Source of the DNA: Endosaccharibacter trunci
GTDB lineage: Bacteria > Pseudomonadota > Alphaproteobacteria > Acetobacterales > Acetobacteraceae
Assembly: GCA_024515975.1 (NCBI GenBank)
Contig: JAMSKV010000015.1
Coordinates: forward strand, 21,391-85,390
DNA: 64,000 bases
Direction of reading: 5' to 3'
The notes under the pieces were generated by a model. It was given only the letters and a program-made list of their open reading frames with translations, searched no databases and was not told the origin of the DNA. Both the position numbers and the translations under genes were made by a program. Within the stretch, counting starts at the first letter, position 1. The number at the start of each line of letters is the position of its first letter. This document shows, piece by piece, positions 63,800-64,000 of the stretch.

Positions 63800-64000
63800 T
63801 CAGGTGTTCTTCACGAGGCGCAGGAACTGGGTGACCTCCTGATTCAGCGTCTCGGCCTGGCGGGACAGCTCGCCTGCAGACGCCATCACCTGGGTTGCCG
63901 CCGCCCCGTTGTGCTGGGCCGAGCGGCTGATCTCGACGATGTTGTCGGTCACCATGCGCGTGCTGCCGGCGGTCTGCTGGACGTTGCGGGCAATCTCGCC
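63800..64000 (-). CDS. C-terminal part of a methyl-accepting chemotaxis protein (partial)
   Basis: The minus strand is open from the window edge to a TGA at 63800-63802. The 66 visible residues (for example VTDNIVEISRSAQHNGAAAT and QAETLNQEVTQFLRLVKNT) are the typical distal end of a methyl-accepting chemotaxis protein signalling coiled coil, carrying QAETLNQEVTQFL as the usual terminal motif. The ligand-binding and HAMP parts lie outside the window. Confidence 0.88.
   Translation of the reverse strand, partial: GEIARNVQQTAGSTRMVTDNIVEISRSAQHNGAAATQVMASAGELSRQAETLNQEVTQFLRLVKNT

Overview
This is a high-GC chromosomal window of alphaproteobacterial type, most likely from Acetobacteraceae (acetic acid bacteria). 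That placement is an inference from several things: the plsC-miaB-phoH-ybeY-corC order, osmoregulated periplasmic glucan genes (opgC, opgG/D, opgH), an alpha-amino-acid-ester-hydrolase-like enzyme of the kind described in Acetobacter, and strongly GC-rich third codon positions. There are no rRNA, tRNA, CRISPR or complete IS elements that I can support.

Layout. 0.3-5.4 kb: a three-gene operon of a YfiR-like periplasmic protein, a TonB-dependent receptor and a membrane GGDEF/EAL protein with a degenerate MHYT-like sensor, probably an outside-in cyclic-di-GMP module. 5.4-16.7 kb: housekeeping and metabolic genes (Mrp/ApbC, OpgC, a divergent SDR/LysR pair, SGNH hydrolase, HtrA protease, VOC protein, FUSC transporter, DapA-like aldolase, DUF427). 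16.7-21.8 kb: a lipoprotein, a cobalamin riboswitch in front of a second TonB-dependent receptor, and an alginate-export-type outer-membrane porin. 22.2-25.9 kb: opgG/D-opgH, which make periplasmic glucans. 26-29.8 kb: small genes, a CDF cation transporter, an enoyl-CoA hydratase and the remnant of a PaaI-type thioesterase. 29.8-35.3 kb (minus strand): plsC, miaB, phoH, ybeY, corC. 35.4-41.6 kb: tamA-tamB. 41.8-46 kb: a divergent M1 aminopeptidase and AEH-like hydrolase.

46.0-49.1 kb is clearly foreign: two AT-rich overlapping minus-strand genes encoding an SF1 UvrD-like helicase with an unrecognised N-terminal domain, and a 284-residue protein I do not recognise. They sit directly behind a DNA ligase/exonuclease pair, where a ligase-associated helicase and phosphoesterase often follow. 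This is the best candidate for an undescribed (possibly anti-phage) system.

52-64 kb: a YidB-like protein, secreted protein, methyltransferase, membrane fatty-acid/sterol hydroxylase family protein, single-domain response regulator, a run of glycosyltransferases (TPR-GT9-like, GT4, GT2, MurG-like), a class A beta-lactamase, an alpha/beta hydrolase and the 3' end of a chemotaxis receptor gene. A dispersed family of palindromic intergenic elements (six copies; hairpin, long inverted repeat around a TCCGTTTGG core, hairpin) punctuates gene ends across the second half of the window.
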